A stretch of DNA of 64,000 bases, taken from positions 1,421,105 through 1,485,104 of the forward strand of contig CT978603.1 in NCBI GenBank assembly GCA_000063525.1. Reading direction: 5' to 3'. How positions within the stretch are numbered: the first letter of the stretch is position 1; each line of letters opens with the position of its first letter. A model generated the notes under the pieces. The model did no database searches. It saw only the letters and a program-made list of their open reading frames with translations, and was not told the origin of the DNA. The stretch is from Synechococcus sp. RCC307 (GTDB lineage: Bacteria > Cyanobacteriota > Cyanobacteriia > PCC-6307 > Cyanobiaceae). Made by a program: the position numbers and the translations under genes. Positions 1 through 7,026 of this stretch are shown in pieces.

Positions 1-771
1 GAGCCGGTGGTGTTCGCCAGCCTCAGCACCAACAACGCCGGTGATCTGTTGGTGCAGCGTTCCAAGCTGCAACAGAGCTACGCCCAAGTTGAGCTCTGGA
101 ATGCCAAAGGCAAACGCCGCCAACTGCCGATGACGGCAGGCGGCCCCATCCGCCTTGTGCCCCAAGGCGGTCTGGCGGTGGTGCCAGAAGAAGACGGCAT
201 CGCCCTGCAAACCCTGCCGCCGTTGCCGGCCAAGCGCGATTTCCTACCTGGTCTGCGCGATCTCAGCAGCTTCTGTCCGCAAGCCGGACGCGCTGTATTG
301 GTGCGCCACTGGCCCGACTACCGCCGCTCGATCGAACTGCTGGAACCCGGACGGGCACCGCGGCAGCTTTGGATTGGCACCGAAGCCCTATTGAGCAGCG
401 CCTGTGCTGGAGCAGCCGATCGCATCTGGATCCTGCTGCTCAGCGGCCTGGCCGACCCGCTACTGGAGCTCGTTGAGCTCAACCGCGACGGTGAGGTGCT
501 CAAGCGCATGGCCCTAGAGGGCTACGAACCAGAACCCGGCAGCCAGATGCACTACGACCCCAGCCGGCGCGCCTTGCTGTTGCTGCTTAAGCAGCGATCA
601 GCGCAAGGGGCAAGCCAAGCCCTGCCTGAGGCTCACCTGTTTTCCGTCGACACCGGCGTGCTGCAAGCGATCCCCGGGCCAATCGGCCATGCCGGCTGGC
701 TGCCATCGCAGCAGATCACTCAGTTGCGCCGGGGTGCACCGCGGCGGGCCGCCAACACCTCGAGCACCTGA
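1..771 (+). CDS. Partial hypothetical protein (C-terminal part)
   Basis: The frame is open from the first base of the window and stops with TGA at 769-771, so the start lies outside. About 256 residues are visible. They contain repeated strand-turn patterns ([40 protein letters not shown]) that look like blades of a beta-propeller. That is an inference from pattern only, and I do not recognise the family. The last 52 bases overlap the 3' end of convergent hisIE. Confidence 0.6.
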   Translation, partial: EPVVFASLSTNNAGDLLVQRSKLQQSYAQVELWNAKGKRRQLPMTAGGPIRLVPQGGLAVVPEEDGIALQTLPPLPAKRDFLPGLRDLSSFCPQAGRAVLVRHWPDYRRSIELLEPGRAPRQLWIGTEALLSSACAGAADRIWILLLSGLADPLLELVELNRDGEVLKRMALEGYEPEPGSQMHYDPSRRALLLLLKQRSAQGASQALPEAHLFSVDTGVLQAIPGPIGHAGWLPSQQITQLRRGAPRRAANTSST

Positions 772-1388
772 CGCCACTCCACGCCGTGGTGGGCCAAGGC
801 CACCTGCATGTGGAAGATCAAATCAGCGGCTTCACCAGCGATCTCGTCTTTGGCGTCGTCTTTGCAGGCCATCACAAATTCAGCACTCTCCTCACCAATT
901 TTTTTGAGGATGCGGTTGTCACCACCGGCCAAGAGCTTGTTGGTGTAGCTGCCTTCTTCAGGGTGATCGCGGCGGCCTGCGATCACCCGGGCCAATTCGG
1001 TACAGGCATCAGCCGGAGGAGGAAGAGCTTGGGGCCCGCCAGCCGTCGGGGCAGGTCCGTCTTCGTAAAAGCAGCTGCGGGCGCCGGTATGACAGGCCAC
1101 ATCACCGCGCTGCTCAATGGTGAGCAGCAAGACATCGGCATCGCAGTCGTAGCGGATGGCCTTCAAATCCTGGAAATGGCCACTGGTGGCGCCTTTGTGC
1201 CAAAGCTCCTGGCGTGAGCGGCTCCAGTAGTGCACCTCGCGCGTGGAGAGAGTGAGCTCCAGGGCCTGGCGATTCATCCACGCCACCATCAGCACGGCGC
1301 CATCCAGCCAGTCCTGAGCAATCGCTGGAATCAAGCCATCGGCGTTGAAACGCAGCTGCTCAATCGGCAGCTGCAACGGCTCGGCCAT
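720..1388 (-). CDS. hisIE: Bifunctional phosphoribosyl-AMP cyclohydrolase / phosphoribosyl-ATP pyrophosphohydrolase
   Basis: Catalyses steps 2 and 3 of histidine biosynthesis in the cytosol. The N-terminal HisI half (about residues 1-115) shows the metal-binding DCDAD and the cysteine motif [13 protein letters not shown]. The HisE half (about 130-215) shows the MazG-like acidic helices EESAEF and EAADLIFH. At 222 residues it has the usual length of a fused HisIE. I chose ATG at 1388 because the upstream extension of the frame is low-complexity and runs into the divergent QueD-like gene. The 3' end overlaps the convergent partial gene by 52 bases. Confidence 0.95.
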   Translation of the reverse strand: MAEPLQLPIEQLRFNADGLIPAIAQDWLDGAVLMVAWMNRQALELTLSTREVHYWSRSRQELWHKGATSGHFQDLKAIRYDCDADVLLLTIEQRGDVACHTGARSCFYEDGPAPTAGGPQALPPPADACTELARVIAGRRDHPEEGSYTNKLLAGGDNRILKKIGEESAEFVMACKDDAKDEIAGEAADLIFHMQVALAHHGVEWRQVLEVLAARRGAPRRN

Positions 1389-1435
1389 GGGGCAAGGGAG
1401 ACTTATACCTAGCTTTGCAGCGCAGCGGCAGCGCG

Positions 1436-1897
1436 ATGTACACCTGCTCAAAAAGCTTCGAAGGCTTCCCGTGCTGCCACCGCCAGCCGAACCACGAGGG
1501 CCATTGCCGGTTTGTGCATGGCTACAGCCGCAGCTTCACCTGCTGGTTTGGCGCCACTGAGCTCGATGAAAACGGGTTTGTGGTGGATTTCTCCAGCCTC
1601 AAAGAACTGAGAAAACAGCTCAACGATCAGTTCGATCACACCTTTCTGGCCAACAGCGATGACCCCCTGCTGAGCGAGTGGGAGCGGCTGCATGAGCTCG
1701 GCGCCTTGGATTTGAGGGTGATGGCCAATGTGGGCATGGAAGGCAGTGCCCACTGGGTATGGGAGCAGGTCAATGCCCTGTTGCAGGGGCGCGATGGCGG
1801 GCGCAGCTGGTGCTGGAAGGTGGAAGCAAGGGAGAATTCGAGCAACGCCGCCTATTGGGAGGCCAAGCCCAGCTGGGCTGTTGATCACTCCTCTTAA
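1436..1897 (+). CDS. 6-carboxytetrahydropterin synthase (QueD)-like protein
   Basis: A 153-residue member of the PTPS/QueD fold, which converts dihydroneopterin triphosphate in the queuosine or pterin pathways. Aligned by eye with QueD, it keeps the first zinc histidine (CCHRQ), the catalytic cysteine (GHCRFVHG), the Asp-His pair (QFDHTFL) and the Glu near the end (VEARE). The usual HGH zinc pair reads HGY, so one expected ligand is replaced by Tyr. ATG at 1436 gives the family's usual N terminus; the upstream in-frame start adds only seven residues. It is divergent from hisIE with a 47-base gap. The exact product is uncertain because of the altered zinc site. Confidence 0.75.
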   Translation: MYTCSKSFEGFPCCHRQPNHEGHCRFVHGYSRSFTCWFGATELDENGFVVDFSSLKELRKQLNDQFDHTFLANSDDPLLSEWERLHELGALDLRVMANVGMEGSAHWVWEQVNALLQGRDGGRSWCWKVEARENSSNAAYWEAKPSWAVDHSS

Positions 1898-1921
1898 GGT
1901 TGGCGCGTTCTAAGCCGTGTC

Positions 1922-2305
1922 ATGGCGAAGGGGCTCAGCGACCGCCAGAGACAAATCCTCAGGATCCTTGAGGCGAGCAGCAAGGAGCTGAGCGGCCAAG
2001 AGCTGCACAAATTGGGCAGCGAACTGGGCCAGAGCATGGGCTTGGCCACCGTGTATCGCAACCTGCGGGTGCTGCAACAAGCAGGGCGAGTTCGCTGCCG
2101 TCACCTGCCCAGTGGCGAACTGCTTTACAGCCCACTGGAGCGTGATGTGCACCACCTCACTTGCCTGGAGTGCGGCACCAGCCAGCCACTAACGAGCTGT
2201 CCTGTTGAACAACAAGGGCTCAAGTTGCCCACACCCGAAGGGTTTGAGCCGCTCTTCCACACCCTGGAAGTCTTTGGCTACTGCGCCAAGTGCAAGCCCG
2301 AATGA
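1922..2305 (+). CDS. zur: Fur-family metalloregulator, probably Zur (zinc uptake regulator)
   Basis: A 127-residue DNA-binding repressor. The winged-helix part (about 1-75) carries the Fur-family recognition region GLATVYRNLRVL. The dimerisation part has HHLTCLECG with a first CxxC, and a C-terminal CAKC that completes the structural zinc site. The adjacent palindrome at 2394-2410, placed in front of a His-rich outer-membrane protein, favours zinc sensing. A second Fur-family protein in the window (13763-14224) is coupled to an iron transporter and fits Fur better. Assignment as Zur rather than another Fur paralog is inferred from context. Confidence 0.8.
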   Translation: MAKGLSDRQRQILRILEASSKELSGQELHKLGSELGQSMGLATVYRNLRVLQQAGRVRCRHLPSGELLYSPLERDVHHLTCLECGTSQPLTSCPVEQQGLKLPTPEGFEPLFHTLEVFGYCAKCKPE

Positions 2306-2393
2306 CTAGCAACAGCAGCGCTATTACGTTGGAAGCCAAAGCAGTCAGCCACTAAGGCGAACACGCAGGCAGCCAACGAGCCGACCAATAACG

Positions 2394-2410
2394 AGAATGA
2401 TTATCATTCT
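2394..2410. promoter_or_regulatory. Candidate Zur box: perfect 17-bp palindrome
   Basis: The sequence is AGAATGAT-T-ATCATTCT, with two perfect 8-base arms around one central T. It resembles the TGATAATnATTATCA type of Fur/Zur operator. It ends 12 bases before the GTG start of the His-rich barrel gene and 89 bases after the stop of the Fur-family gene, so repression of the barrel gene is the simplest reading. Confidence 0.7.
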
Positions 2411-2422
2411 TCCAGTGAATCG

Positions 2423-3424
2423 GTGCTTTTCTCCTTTCAGCCTCGCCTGACGAGACACACCGCTCAGGCACTAGGCCTTGCTATGGCCTGCGGATTGGGC
2501 CTTGCAGGGCCAACCACTCTTCAGGCGCATGCCCATGGTGATGGCGAAGGAGAGGAGCTCGAGCCTGGAGAATTCCGCGCCCGGCCGGTCATCACCATCG
2601 AAGGCCATGGCGGCTTTGAGAACAACCTGGAGGGGAGGCCTCAGCACTACGCCATCGATGGCCTGTTCGGCGGTGTCCTGGAATGGGGTCTAGAGAATGG
2701 CGGCAGCTTGGCGATTGAGGCGCAGGTTGGACCGGCTGCCGTCTGGGGAGAAGCCGAGCACTTCTATGGCTTGGTGCACATTGAGGAGCACGAAGACGAT
2801 CATCACGAGGAAGAAGAAGGGCACGATGAACACGCCGAAGAAGAGCACGAAGACCATGGCCACAGCAGTGGCTCCCCCTATCGCCGTACGGACGTGAAGG
2901 GCTACCTGCAAGTGCGCTATGAGCCCAACGAGCAGCTGGCCTTTTCAGCCATGTGGAAGCCTTACTACGTCACGGAAGATCAAGGGGAAGACATCAAAGG
3001 GTTCAAACATGAGATGGAATTTGGGGCCATCTATGCCTTCGGTGATGGTGATGTGAACTTCGCCCTTGGCGATGGACTGGAATCCATCGTTGACGGCATC
3101 TTCATCTCAGCAAAGAACGCCACTGGCTGGGAAAGCGACAACACCTACGTCGGCAACTACACCGACGTGTGGCCTGGCTTTGGCTTCAACTACGACAAGC
3201 TGAATGTCACCCTCTCGGGCGGCCCGCGCTTCTATAGCCCTGGCAGCTACGCCAAATTACCTAGCCGCACCGATTGGGGCGGTGAAATTGCTCTCGAGTA
3301 TCCACTGAGTAAAAACACTGTGTTGTTTGCTCACTGGGAGCCGATGTACAGCACCCAAGGCGGTGAAGGTTGGGGCAAAGGTTTCCAACACCACGTTGGC
3401 AGCGGTGTGACCTTTAGCTTCTGA
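2423..3424 (+). CDS. His-rich outer-membrane beta-barrel protein, candidate zinc-regulated porin
   Basis: A 333-residue exported protein. A signal peptide covers about residues 1-35 (cleavage near LQAHA), and the protein ends in Phe (VTFSF) like outer-membrane barrels. Residues 119-147 are a His/Glu/Asp-rich stretch fit for metal binding. The barrel contains two copies of a module: GPAAV...RTDVKGYLQVRYEP (about 103-168) and GPRF...RTDWGGEIALEYP...HWEP (267-307). The His-rich stretch sits between the GP and RTD elements of copy 1. The GTG start lies 13 bases after the palindrome, which suggests zinc control. A role in zinc capture or passage across the outer membrane is an inference. The next gene encodes a related barrel. 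Confidence 0.75.
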   Translation: MLFSFQPRLTRHTAQALGLAMACGLGLAGPTTLQAHAHGDGEGEELEPGEFRARPVITIEGHGGFENNLEGRPQHYAIDGLFGGVLEWGLENGGSLAIEAQVGPAAVWGEAEHFYGLVHIEEHEDDHHEEEEGHDEHAEEEHEDHGHSSGSPYRRTDVKGYLQVRYEPNEQLAFSAMWKPYYVTEDQGEDIKGFKHEMEFGAIYAFGDGDVNFALGDGLESIVDGIFISAKNATGWESDNTYVGNYTDVWPGFGFNYDKLNVTLSGGPRFYSPGSYAKLPSRTDWGGEIALEYPLSKNTVLFAHWEPMYSTQGGEGWGKGFQHHVGSGVTFSF

Positions 3425-3436
3425 GCCAACCCTCAC

Positions 3437-3463
3437 GGCTAGACGGGGAGACCCCGTCTAGCC
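3437..3463 (+). terminator. Strong hairpin after the His-rich barrel gene
   Basis: A 12-bp perfect stem (GGCTAGACGGGG with CCCCGTCTAGCC) encloses a 3-base loop, starting 12 bases after the TGA stop. No real T-run follows (TCTCGG), so it may act as a transcript-end stabiliser or weak terminator that separates the two barrel genes. Confidence 0.7.
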
Positions 3464-3488
3464 TCTCGGCAACTACCATCCAATTCAG

Positions 3489-4259
3489 GTGCATCGCGCT
3501 CTCGGATTATTTTTGCTCGCGACCACCTCAGTATTCACTGTTCCAGCCAATGCTCAAGAATTAGAAACAACGGGCATTAGTGACGGCTTCTACCTCTATA
3601 CGGAACAAGAAGTTGGATGGTTGAAAGGAGATGCCGAAGCAGCAGTGACATCTGCACGGCTTGGCTATGCAGTGGAAGGCCCTCAACTAACGATTGGATT
3701 CGAACTCGGTCCGCGCTTCATCAGTACGTTTGATTTGCAGAATCGAACTGACTGGAGTGCAAAACTAGAAGGAGCATGGGTTCCGGAAAACACTCCCTTC
3801 GAAATTTACGGTGAATATGAGCCTGCATTAAGCACTGAAACTGACAATAGTGGGCTTTACCAAACAGCCAAATGGGGCCTGGTCATTCCCCTTAGCCCTT
3901 CCAGTCAACCACAATTTGATGTTGGCCAAGGCTTTGCAGATGCTTCGGATGTTTACCTCAAGATTGAGCAAGAAGGTGCCTGGAGTGTTGGTGGACATCA
4001 AGAGTTGATCCTGGCAAGCCCCAGATTGGGATACGGTCTTGAGATTGAACAAGTTGCCTTCGCCCTGGAAGCGGGACCAAGCTTTCGCTGGAGCGATAAC
4101 AGGTCTCCACACACAGACCTGGCGGGCAAAGTCGACTTTCGGATCAGCCCAACAGATCACTATGAGTTATTTGTGGAATACGAACCGACTTACATCTTTC
4201 AAGCTGAACAGCCAGGCCTTGTTCAAATCCTCAAAGGGGGACTGGTCTTCAACTTTTAA
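3489..4259 (+). CDS. Duplicated-module outer-membrane beta-barrel protein
   Basis: A 256-residue exported protein with a signal peptide (about 1-22, cleavage near ANA-QE) and a terminal Phe (LVFNF). The mature part is two tandem copies of roughly 100 residues. Paired landmarks are YLYTEQE/YLKIEQE, ARLGY/PRLGY, ELGPRF/EAGPSF, RTDW/HTDL and GEYEP/VEYEP, offset by about 121 residues. The same module occurs in the upstream His-rich barrel, but here there is no His-rich loop. The gene appears more AT-rich than its neighbours. GTG at 3489 is the only start giving a full signal peptide. The last bases overlap the convergent gene. Function unknown; a porin-like or ligand-binding barrel is inferred. 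Confidence 0.7.
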   Translation: MHRALGLFLLATTSVFTVPANAQELETTGISDGFYLYTEQEVGWLKGDAEAAVTSARLGYAVEGPQLTIGFELGPRFISTFDLQNRTDWSAKLEGAWVPENTPFEIYGEYEPALSTETDNSGLYQTAKWGLVIPLSPSSQPQFDVGQGFADASDVYLKIEQEGAWSVGGHQELILASPRLGYGLEIEQVAFALEAGPSFRWSDNRSPHTDLAGKVDFRISPTDHYELFVEYEPTYIFQAEQPGLVQILKGGLVFNF

Positions 4260-4512
4260 ATGCGCGTCTTGGCTTGACCAAAAGCAACAGGATTCCCGAG
4301 CCAATCGCGAGGAGCGTTAGCACTCCAAGCAGCCAGGAGTAATAGGGCTGGAGATTAATCACTCCAAAACGGCCGGTATGAATTTTGAGCAGCCAAAATG
4401 CATCGATTCCCTGCTCCAATAACAAGCTATAGATTGAACCTGTTGCCGAAGTGATGAGTAGCGGCAATGCCGCTACAACAACCACTGCCCTGTGGACCAC
4501 TCTCGGCTTCAT
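4249..4512 (-). CDS. Mini PepSY-associated-type membrane protein
   Basis: An 87-residue protein with two predicted membrane helices (about 8-30 and 58-80) joined by a segment containing HTGRFG. It shares the pattern R..H......LPLLIT..TG near the N terminus and SG.L.LL near the end with the protein at 34032-34310, so the two are paralogs. They look like the membrane part of PepSY proteins without the PepSY domain. It is the last gene of a minus-strand cassette; its start overlaps the stop of the DUF3721 gene as ATGA, which implies translational coupling. Function unknown. Confidence 0.75.
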   Translation of the reverse strand: MKPRVVHRAVVVVAALPLLITSATGSIYSLLLEQGIDAFWLLKIHTGRFGVINLQPYYSWLLGVLTLLAIGSGILLLLVKPRRAFKS

Positions 4513-4739
4513 TGCTTTCTGAGCATGCGATGCAATTCAGCTTCATCGGAGCAGGGCATCCACCGTCCGTTGTTTTGATGGACAGAAGCACAGCCAAGCT
4601 CAGTGGCACGCTGCTTCGCTTCAGCCTCAGATTTATAAATCCCTGTGCTATGGGCTTGGGCACCCATAGGCAGAACAGCTGGGGCGACAGCAAAGAGGAG
4701 GATGCCGCAACTCAGAGGAGGGGCAAGACGAATCATCAT
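4509..4739 (-). CDS. Small secreted DUF3721-type protein
   Basis: A 76-residue protein with a signal peptide (about 1-28, ending GAQAHS) and a short mature domain with the DUF3721 pattern: AEAKQRATELGC, then H, then GRWMPC. The two cysteines may form a disulfide or bind metal. ATG at 4739 is chosen because it overlaps the TGA of the DUF305 gene as ATGA; the longer open frame upstream lies inside that gene. It is the middle gene of a coupled three-gene operon. The family function is not established; metal handling in the periplasm is inferred from the neighbours. Confidence 0.75.
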   Translation of the reverse strand: MMIRLAPPLSCGILLFAVAPAVLPMGAQAHSTGIYKSEAEAKQRATELGCASVHQNNGRWMPCSDEAELHRMLRKQ

Positions 4740-5488
4740 GAGAGGCGGAACAAGTGGTCGTAGTTGTAATAAGAGGGCTTCGAAAGGCCTCTGGAGGCCA
4801 ACATTCTTCTCAGCAAAATTATCTCCTGACGTTGAGCCAAAATGATGTCCCGAGACAATCGCCTGATCGTTGTATTGCTGGAGCGATCTAACGCCTCGTG
4901 GGCCATCTCTAAGGCACCACCATGGTGATACAACATACCCTCTAAAAACCAATCCACCTGCTCCCCAGAGGCAGGTGGTGTTCCCACCATTTGCATCATC
5001 GCGATCTGCTCATCGCTCATGCGCTGAAGACCTCTCATCGCATCAGGATCACCACCAGGCTTCAGGCTGACCGGATACACAGGAGCCTGGGGATACCAAG
5101 CCTTCCGCCAACGGATCATGGCCTTGATTTCAGTGGCCTGATCGCGCCAGATGCTGTGGGCTAAATGCGCAGGCCCAGGTGCTCCGATTCCAAAAACGTA
5201 TTCGCTCATCCGCAATGCACCGGTGTGGTGCTGATTCATGGCATCAAGCCAACGCAAGTCATAGGTGGCGCCGGCAGGTCCAACGGAATGGTTGTGGCTG
5301 CTGTGATCACCGTGCCCCTCATGGCCTGCGGGCTCGCCTTGGTGATGCTGGTGGTGTTGGTGGTGATCACCATGCCCCTCGTGCATCGGTGCGCTCTCAG
5401 GCATGGCGTGATGCTCATGCCCTTGGTGTTGCGCCGACGCTGGCACCACAGCGGCCAGCACAAGCAATGCCAACAGCAGCTTCGGCAT
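4736..5488 (-). CDS. His-rich secreted DUF305 protein
   Basis: A 250-residue periplasmic protein. A signal peptide (1-20, ASAQ) is followed by a very His-rich segment (about 21-67). The DUF305 core has its two hallmark motifs NQHHTGAL (about 85-92) and YHHGGALEMA (about 204-213), four-helix segments whose Met and His residues can bind metal. Members often occur with copper resistance genes. First gene of a minus-strand operon and divergent from a MerR regulator, whose candidate operator lies in its promoter spacer. A role in copper or other soft-metal binding is inferred. Confidence 0.85.
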   Translation of the reverse strand: MPKLLLALLVLAAVVPASAQHQGHEHHAMPESAPMHEGHGDHHQHHQHHQGEPAGHEGHGDHSSHNHSVGPAGATYDLRWLDAMNQHHTGALRMSEYVFGIGAPGPAHLAHSIWRDQATEIKAMIRWRKAWYPQAPVYPVSLKPGGDPDAMRGLQRMSDEQIAMMQMVGTPPASGEQVDWFLEGMLYHHGGALEMAHEALDRSSNTTIRRLSRDIILAQRQEIILLRRMLASRGLSKPSYYNYDHLFRLS

Positions 5489-5510
5489 CTTTTTTGCTGA
5501 GAATATTTAT

Positions 5511-5541
5511 ATGATCAGGTCTCCAGTAAGTGGAGAGTCAA
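5511..5541 (-). promoter_or_regulatory. MerR-type promoter/operator of the DUF305 operon
   Basis: On the minus strand a -35 TTGACT (5541-5536) and a -10-like GATCAT (5516-5511) are separated by 19 bp. This is the over-long spacer typical of MerR-activated promoters. The spacer region holds the inverted repeat TCTCCA-N5-TGGAGA (5520-5536). The arrangement, next to a divergent merR gene, predicts metal-induced transcription of the DUF305-DUF3721-PepSY cassette and possibly autoregulation of merR. Confidence 0.6.
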
Positions 5542-5544
5542 GCC

Positions 5545-5940
5545 GTGGACGACTCCAGCGAATGCATCCGCATTGGCGCTGTGGCTCAGCAGGCTGGAAT
5601 GAGCATTAAAACGATTCGCTTCTACAGCGACGAGGGCCTTGTTCCCGTAGCTGGCCGAACCCAAGGGGGATACAGGCTTTATCACCAGCACGTGGTTGAG
5701 GAACTCCAGCTCATCCAAAACCTGAAAGGTCTCGGGCTTCCGCTAGGCACCATTCGCAGTTATTTGGCTGCGAAACGCGAGGGGGCTTGCCACTGCGAGC
5801 AGCTGAAGCAATCCATGCGTGAACAGAAACAGGCCATTCATCAAAGAATTGCTGTTCTGCAGAACCTTCAGCAAGAACTCAGCGAAACAATGGAGGGCTG
5901 GGTGAACTGCGGCGGCCGTTTAGACGCCACACTGATGTGA
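5545..5940 (+). CDS. MerR-family metal-responsive regulator
   Basis: A 131-residue activator. The N-terminal winged helix carries IGAVAQQAGMSIKTIRFYSDEGL and GGYRLY. A long coiled coil (about 80-115) follows, with metal-site candidates CHCEQL at its start and NCGG at the end, resembling the HCE cysteine and C-terminal loop of MerR/PbrR/CadR-type sensors. I chose GTG 5545 over GTG 5530 because GGAGAG at 5532-5537 gives a good Shine-Dalgarno site 7 bases upstream, and because the candidate operator covers 5530. It is followed 12 bases later by the COG0523 GTPase gene. The metal sensed is not determined. Confidence 0.85.
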   Translation: MDDSSECIRIGAVAQQAGMSIKTIRFYSDEGLVPVAGRTQGGYRLYHQHVVEELQLIQNLKGLGLPLGTIRSYLAAKREGACHCEQLKQSMREQKQAIHQRIAVLQNLQQELSETMEGWVNCGGRLDATLM

Positions 5941-5952
5941 GAACCGTTCTCG

Positions 5953-7026
5953 GTGACCTTGACTTCGACTCACAGCCATAGCCCTGTTCCTGTCACGATC
6001 CTGACGGGATTTCTAGGGGCAGGTAAAACGACCCTCTTGAACCACATCCTGGCCAATCAGGAGGGACTAAAAACGGCCGTTCTGGTGAACGAGTTCGGCG
6101 AGATCGGTATTGATAACGAGCTGATCATCAGCACCAGTGAAGACATGGTTGAGCTGAGCAATGGCTGCATCTGCTGCACGATCAACGACGAACTGCTCAA
6201 CACCGTTTTTAAGGTGCTGGACCGGCCGGAGCCGCTCGACTACTTGGTGGTGGAAACAACCGGACTTGCTGATCCCCTGCCGGTGGCAATGACGTTTCTA
6301 GGCAGTGATCTGCGCAATGAAACGCGCCTCGATTCGATCATCACCGTGATTGATGCCGAGAATTTTGGCGAGGAGATCCTCGATACCGAGGTGGGCCGGG
6401 CTCAGGTGCTCTACGGCGACATCTTGATGCTGAACAAAACCGATCTGGTCTCCGCTGAGCGCGTCAAGGAACTGGAGGGCCAGCTGAGCGAGATCAAAAC
6501 CGACGCCCGCTTTTTGCATGCCGTAAAAGGGGAGGTAGCCCTGCCCCTGCTTCTGAGCGTGGGGTTATTTGAATCCGACCGCGTGGTGCGTGAACAAGCC
6601 GCAGCCGATGACGGCCACGACCACAGCCATTGCGATCACGACCATGGCCACTGTGAGCACGATCACGACCATGGCCACAGCCATCACCACCATCACCACG
6701 ACCACAGCCACGACGGCTCAATCGAAGGCTTCACCTCACTCTCATTCCGTTCCGACAAACCGATGGGGCTGAGGAAGTTTCAGAACTTCCTCGACAACCA
6801 ACTACCGGCGTCGGTGTTTCGCTCAAAAGGGATCCTCTGGTTCAACGAAAGCGAGCGGCGCCATGTGTTCCACCTGGCGGGCAAACGTTTCTCAATCGAT
6901 GACACCGATTGGGATGGCCCGCGCAGCAACCAACTGGTGCTGATCGGCCGCGATCTCGACCACGACAAGCTCAAGCAGCAACTTCAGGCTTGCTTAGCCC
7001 CTGATGCCGGCCGCGGATTCTCCTAA
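5953..7026 (+). CDS. COG0523/CobW-family GTPase metallochaperone
   Basis: A 357-residue G3E GTPase. Walker A GFLGAGKTT is at 19-27, the metal-binding GCICC motif at 71-75 and the guanine-specificity NKTD at 161-164. A His/Asp-rich linker (221-254) has runs of His that can bind zinc or cobalt, and a CobW C-terminal domain follows (about 258-350). The GCICC motif and His-rich linker match the zinc-chaperone branch (ZNG1/YeiR/YciC-like) better than cobalamin CobW. It follows merR by 12 bases and its TAA overlaps the ATG of the ClC gene. GTG 5953 is used; TTG 5959 is possible. Confidence 0.85.
   Translation: MTLTSTHSHSPVPVTILTGFLGAGKTTLLNHILANQEGLKTAVLVNEFGEIGIDNELIISTSEDMVELSNGCICCTINDELLNTVFKVLDRPEPLDYLVVETTGLADPLPVAMTFLGSDLRNETRLDSIITVIDAENFGEEILDTEVGRAQVLYGDILMLNKTDLVSAERVKELEGQLSEIKTDARFLHAVKGEVALPLLLSVGLFESDRVVREQAAADDGHDHSHCDHDHGHCEHDHDHGHSHHHHHHDHSHDGSIEGFTSLSFRSDKPMGLRKFQNFLDNQLPASVFRSKGILWFNESERRHVFHLAGKRFSIDDTDWDGPRSNQLVLIGRDLDHDKLKQQLQACLAPDAGRGFS

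Noticed and set aside
6598-6720. Apparent tandem DNA repeat (CACGACCATGGCCACAG type)
   Set aside because: It encodes the His-rich linker of the COG0523 GTPase in frame; codon repetition explains it, and there is no CRISPR-like spacing.
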